NCBI RefSeq assembly: GCF_932294415.1
Contig: NC_065535.1
Location: 10,473,282-10,537,281, forward strand
DNA: 64,000 bases
Reading direction: 5' to 3'
From: Quercus robur
Taxonomy: Eukaryota; Streptophyta; Magnoliopsida; Fagales; Fagaceae
Made by a program: the position numbers and the translations under genes. Below, in pieces: positions 58,746 through 64,000 of the stretch. How positions within the stretch are numbered: position 1 is the first letter of the stretch; every line of letters begins with the position of its first letter. Under the pieces are notes generated by a model. It was given only the letters and a program-made list of their open reading frames with translations, had not been told where the DNA came from and made no database searches.

Positions 58746-61520
58746 ATGACCATTCTTTTTAATGTGACTTCTATTGTAATCGCAATACAAATATGCTTAA
58801 TTAGTCTTAATTAAGTTCATTAACTCTTTATTAGAATTGAAGTCATCAACCAATCCGCACTTTTTTCTTTCTTGCCTTGACTACTTTGTATATCATATCA
58901 ACTAATTATTTTATTCATAATATTAAAAAACAAGTCTTGCACTTGACCTCTTACCGGCTTGAGTGGGCTTCACATCAATGTTGTAAATTCCTTTTCAATA
59001 CCTATTTTAATTTTTCCATTGAAACGAAATATTTTGGTATCAATTAGTTTTAGTATACTGTTTCAAAATCTCCATGTTAACAATGCATATATTTTCATTT
59101 TAGAATGTAAATATATTACTTAACATGTCAAAATTAATACGTTAACATGTGACATAACTTTTAAGAACAATCGATAATTTAAATATGAAATTAGAATATT
59201 AGATATAACTAATGACACAAGATTGTAATTTGACCTAAAATTATGAGTTGATGGATAACCTACAAGATAAGAACAGTATTCAAATTATCTATTGATACCC
59301 ACCCACCATGGATGAGTGCCTTTATTAACCTTAGGTAACCTATGAAATCAAAATTAGTTGGGAGTGTGGGAGTTAAAAAAAAAAAGCCACTAAACTCAAA
59401 GCACTAATTATTAAAAATGTGAGAGTGCATATTTTGAAATGGTAGGGTTAATAACCAGTAACCAATAATAACCAAGGAATTAGTGGGTAAATTTAGGTAT
59501 GACAATGTATATATATTTTTTTTTTCTAACATGATTAATTAACGAATATCTATAAAGAGGAGGCAAAGGATGATGAAACATTTGCCAATTGCCATATACC
59601 TTTTCATGTATGGATTTTCGTTGCACGATAGAACAAAAGTTGCAGAGACATTAATAATAATAACAATGAAATTGGGACATGCATGAAGAGAGCACGTGCC
59701 AAACCATTAATGAAAAGGCACGCACATGCATCATGGAATGCTAGCTGTCGTTTTAACTATATGTTGTATATCTAATTGACTCTGAGTTTAGTGGAAAGTC
59801 AGTACAGTTATAAATGGCTTAAATGTTGTACGTAAAGGTCGTGGGGATGATATATTGATATTTGAAAGAGTGAGTTTGGTCACTGGTGTCACTCACATGC
59901 AAGAGTTAAATAAGTTAATACAACAATAAACAAGCAAAGGTGAAAGTGTGACTAATAATATATATATATATATATATTCTGTATGGTCGGTGTGGTGGTT
60001 CTCGTAACCTGCAAATATATATATATATATTAATTTATTATTGATTAAATTAGAGATATCAGTGATTTGTAATTTATTAAAAATATAAATAGTCTATACG
60101 AAAATTTAATATAATTTTTAATGATTCAAGGTTAATTATTGATGAATTTAATCTTTATAGGTTTAAAAATAAAAATTATTTCATGTAATGAAATTAAATA
60201 TAAATTTAATTATTAATTATTAGTATAAATTTGTGAAGGGGAAAAAAAATTACCCATAGTGTTTGTTATATTATATATGAGAGAAAAAAATAAGTTAATT
60301 AAGTAACTCATAAATAAGCTCATGCTTATTTGACAAAAAAAGAAGAAACAATATTTAAACATGTAATATAGTTTAATGATAAACTCGAATTCGCGATTCA
60401 TATTTGAAATAAAATTAAATGAATAATTTTGAATTTTTAATACTTAACTTGGCTTGACTCGGCTAAACTAAGCTTAGTTATAGCCTTTGTTAAAATGCAC
60501 GTGCTTAAATGCATGGTCAACATTCATTTACATGATTACATGCGTGTTAATGTTCAATTTGTAGAATTTTTCGCTTTTGTGATTAGATCTTTTTAGGTAT
60601 TGTTTATATTCCTATATAAAAGTATATTTATGCTTTAAAGAGTTCATAATTTAGCTGAGGCAGACCTTGGCTTTATTTTTGTTTAATAGTATTAACAAGC
60701 CTATACAAATCTTTCATAATGCATAGATGATTCATGTTAAATAAAAAATATATATACTTTGGATTTTAGTATTTTTATAGAGTTTGACGTAAATCCTTGA
60801 AATGATCCTTTACTATTTACTATATGATTTTAAAAGATTTTCTGACATCCGCTCAAACTTCAAAGTTAAATCATGGCCTTGCCAAAGGCAATGGAACCTT
60901 CATGGCCTCATAAATCAGATAACCAAAGCACTTCATTTTTATTTAATTAAAGACTTGAAAAATGTTAAAAGATATATTTATATATATATATATATATGCT
61001 TTTTGAAAATGCCCCACAAATCACAATGTAAACCGACAAAGACTGAGTATCTATGATGTGAGACAAAATTGACATGCCCACCTAATTTATAAGGCAATCC
61101 AGATAAATTGAGTGCAAAGAAACACAAACATTAAACTCAAATCAAATATTTAATATGAAGGCATCATTGTAAGTTGGGCTCCCTTGTCCACAAACATTTC
61201 TTTTTGTTGGAAATATCACCTCAAATTATATTAGAGGCATTTTCTTGGAGTGTGTGGGAAGGGGGTGGCAAGCTTTTTTTTTTTTTTTTTTTTTTTTTGA
61301 TGAACAGGGTGGCAAGCATTATATATTGGAGGCTTTAACTTTATATTTGTCTGTGGCTTTGAATTATAAGAATACCCCACCGGAGATTTTTTTGGTAGTC
61401 AGAATGGGGCCGGTAATTTACCTGTTTACTAAGTAGAGATTGGAGAGGACTTCAAGTCCACTCCCATCATTTAATTGAGAGATAAGAGAGAAATGGTTTA
61501 ATTTAATTCGAAAGAAAAAT
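58746..61520. other. Gene-free stretch
   Basis: No coding region recognised. (TA)n runs lie at 59958-59976, 60016-60030 and 60979-60996. A T-run is at 61275-61298, flanked by 'ggtggcaagc' on both sides (61265 and 61308), so a short local duplication surrounds it. Confidence 0.4.
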
Positions 61521-63565
61521 TCTACTTTCATAACAATTTCACAATAAATTTTTTATTGGTGGGTAAAAAAATGATATTAGTAATAGATTTATATTTGTTG
61601 AGGGCCATTTGTGGAAGCTCAGGTAGACAGAAAGAAAGCCCAATAATAAGGGCAACAAAGAATTGACAAAACAGATAATAAAAAACCATTAGACCCAAGC
61701 GGCAGGAATAATGGATCACAGGCCCAACGAATAAACAAATGGGTCTTGAAGAGGCAAGCGGGCTCAAAGAAGTCAGGAAAGAAAGAAATAGCATCCCATG
61801 AGCAGTGTATGATGTAGAAAAGCGAGAAAGGGCCGCCGCAGGCCCAAGGCAATGCAAACTAAGAGAGTAAGGGGTTTATGGCAGGTCCATGAACCCCAAG
61901 GATGAGAATAAGGTTATTGAGCCGGGGAAACCCAATGAAGTTAGTAAAAAGCCCATGGGAGTGTGGAATTAAGCAAATGGGTCGAGGAAGCCCAAAGAAA
62001 ACGATCGGGCTGTGGATGCCCAAAGGAAAGCCCAAAAGGACATAGGAGCCCATAAGTAAAAGCAAAATAGTGCCCATTACAAGCCACTGAGAAAATGAAT
62101 AAACGGTTGGCCCAAAAGAGGTCCAGCAGGATTAAGTTATTACGGCAGAATTAATAGTTTAACGTTGCAAGAAATAAAGAAAATCAAGAGTGGACCAAAG
62201 AAATGTAAAGCCCATCATCAGACAAAGCCCAGCTCTTGAATGGAGCGGGAAACCAAAGAAAAGCCCACATGAAAGGTCAGAAAACACAGATGGAGAGTCT
62301 CTAGATCACGGCAAACGCATGAGCAACAGGCAGACTCTTGGACATATCTAAAAGGAAAGTACGTGCAAGGTCCAGGCACCACCAGCCTGTACCCAGCCAA
62401 TATAGGACGTGGTAGGGCCATGGGTCAGAGGTAAGAGGTAAAGGGGGTATGGTTTGGTGGTGGGGAGAGGGGAAAAGATCTATTTTGCGGTTCTTACCCA
62501 AGCCCTTTTGGGAGGTATGTCCTGTTGGGATGACAGACCACCCAAAAGAGGTAAGGTTGAGGGGGGAACCGTTGGGTGCATGCCTTGAGGAAAAGAGAGA
62601 GAAAACATTTATGTCGTGGCAGGTAAGAGTGCTACGGTGGACTGAGGAACGAAACAAACTTGCCTTTGTCTGGCAAGGGTGAATGTCGCACAGACTTGGT
62701 GGTTGGCAAGTACGCCCAGATCAGACAAAGGCAGTTAAGGGGTAAAGTGGTAAAACATTGGTCACGGTAGGCACTATAAAAGGGCCATTGCCGTGTCCTG
62801 AAAAAAGGACTGAAAAACAGAGCATTCTGGGAGTAAAAAGAAAACAGAGTAAAAGAAAAGAAAAAAAGAAAGATAAGAAAGAAAATGGAGAAGAAAAGAG
62901 AGAAAATTGAGGAAAAATGAGAGGTAATACAATGGGCATGCACTAGTAGGTCGGTTTCCCTCTCTCCCCCTTCAAATCCTGCTCTCTTCCAAAACGTAAC
63001 AAGAACTCCTTTTGGGCAATAATCATTCAGGTCCGACTTCCTCAAAGCCATTAATCCCTATGGTAGGATCTTTTCCTGGGAGATTATTTGCATTGAGAAG
63101 AGGCGTTCTCCCCTTTTTGACTTTGCTTCAACAGACTAAACTTAAAACTTGATTTATGCCCATTATTGATTAGTTCATATTATTTTCTTTCTCCTTTACT
63201 TTCTCTGTGAATGACATTATTACGATTGTAATCATGCTTTATAAGTAGGGATTACATAGCCATTTATTTAAATAGTCAGAATACTCTGTTTTGGTTATTA
63301 TTATTATATCTGCCTGCCGTAACTCATCTGAAACAGTTTTGCTTGCCGTAAGCCTTCTCCTGGCAAACAAGGCATAAGTTTGTGTACGGTTGCCTAAGTT
63401 GAGTTACAATTGGACCGGCCCCAACTCCCTTACTCAGAAACATTCGGGCCCATTACCGCAGGAGGCAGCCCAGCCCAATACACAATACACAAAAAAAGGC
63501 CCCTACAATATCAAAACCAGTGAAAATTATCACTTAAAATTTGTTGTGAAATTGTTGTAAATGTA
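61521..63565. mobile_element. Family E MITE interrupted by the solo LTR
   Basis: The left remnant (61521-61595: ttcataacaatttcacaata…) and the right remnant (63513-63565: …tcacttaaaatttgttgtga then aattgttgtaaatg) are inverted to each other and match the family E ends at 48873-49040. Joined without the LTR they give a MITE of about 130 bp. Confidence 0.55.
61596..63507 (+). mobile_element. Solo LTR (about 1.9 kb) of an LTR retrotransposon
   Basis: Begins TGTTGAGGGCC and ends GGCCCCTACA (TG…CA ends, imperfect inverted). ATATT (61591-61595) and ATATC (63508-63512) flank it, a 5-bp target duplication with one change. It is less AT-rich than the neighbours. A TATA box CTATAAAAGG at about 62773-62782 fits the U3/R border on the plus strand. 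No primer-binding site follows the 3' end, no purine tract precedes the 5' end, and there are no gag/pol domains, so it is a solo LTR left by recombination. The length suggests Gypsy type (inference). ORFs within are by-products. Confidence 0.8.
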
Positions 63566-64000
63566 ACATAATTCAAAAATGGTATAATTCGGAAATAGCA
63601 TGAATGGGGCAATGAGTAATGTCTTCTAATGGATTGGTTTAAATTGCACATGACACAAATTGTATATTTAAACCTTAACCGTTAACCTCTGTTTTAAATT
63701 ATACTTTAAAATGTTTAATTTTAGACCTTTTACATTCAAAATTGTTCCAAAAATGTCATTACATTCATCTGTTGGATGAAAAATGATTATTGGAAAATAA
63801 AATTTATGCCACATCATAGGCTCTAAATCTTCAAAATTTATCGATTTAGTAAATTTTATATACTACATCAGCAATTTCCATTCATTACGAACAATTTTTT
63901 TAACCATTTTAAAGTGTCATTCATTATGAACATTTTATAAAACCATTTTAAAGTGTAAGAATGATTTTGAAGCAAATGTAAAAAATTGAAGACCAAATAT
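63566..64000. other. Gene-free flank
   Basis: AT-rich. A short direct duplication 'aaccattttaaagtgt' occurs at about 63902 and 63940. No gene. Confidence 0.4.

Noticed and set aside
62301..63051. Several ORFs of 67-139 aa inside the solo LTR
   Set aside because: Less AT-rich LTR sequence gives open frames by chance; no retroelement or host domain is present.

Overview
This is a window of plant nuclear DNA, from a eudicot and most likely a woody one. The base composition is strongly AT-rich. Genes are few and split by GT-AG introns, non-coding DNA is abundant, and tRNA-derived SINEs, MITEs, LINE remnants and solo LTRs are dense. I cannot fix the species from the sequence; the repeat style would suit Fagales such as oak or chestnut, but that is a weak inference.

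Four protein-coding genes can be rebuilt completely. (1) A two-exon BAHD acyltransferase on the minus strand (CDS 6210 to 3007, 451 aa), closest in style to the fatty-alcohol or omega-hydroxyacid hydroxycinnamoyl transferases of suberin and wax biosynthesis. (2) A 13-exon AP-4 complex mu subunit on the minus strand (CDS 25414 to 17082, 452 aa), with one GC-AG intron and an RTE-type LINE in intron 2. (3) A two-exon group C MAP kinase on the plus strand (31767 to 34458, 372 aa, TEY activation loop), like MPK1/MPK2. (4) An intronless group S1 bZIP factor on the plus strand (51054 to 51527, 157 aa). Its leader carries the conserved sucrose-responsive upstream ORF (50745 to 50870) plus two overlapping uORFs. 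These genes are functionally unrelated neighbours, not a cluster.

Layout: 1-3 kb repeats; 3-6.5 kb BAHD gene; 6.5-17 kb repeats, including a hAT-like element (7175-7897), two SINE families and a Mutator-like element with a perfect 9-bp target duplication (10128-11377); 17-25.4 kb AP-4 mu; 25.7-31 kb a transposon nest in which a sense L1 LINE and a Tourist-like MITE interrupt an older antisense L1 LINE; 31.2-34.9 kb MAP kinase; 35-50 kb a gene-free stretch with MITEs and SINEs; 50.3-51.8 kb bZIP gene; 52-64 kb gene-free, with a probable LTR fragment, SINEs, a 377-bp tandem duplication and a 1.9-kb solo LTR lying inside an older MITE.

I found no convincing new enzymatic or defence system. The most interesting items are the conserved uORF control of the bZIP gene, the GC-AG intron beside a microsatellite in AP-4 mu, the nested retroelements, the Mutator-like element with apparently non-TIR cargo, and four SINE families with target duplications that can be read directly.
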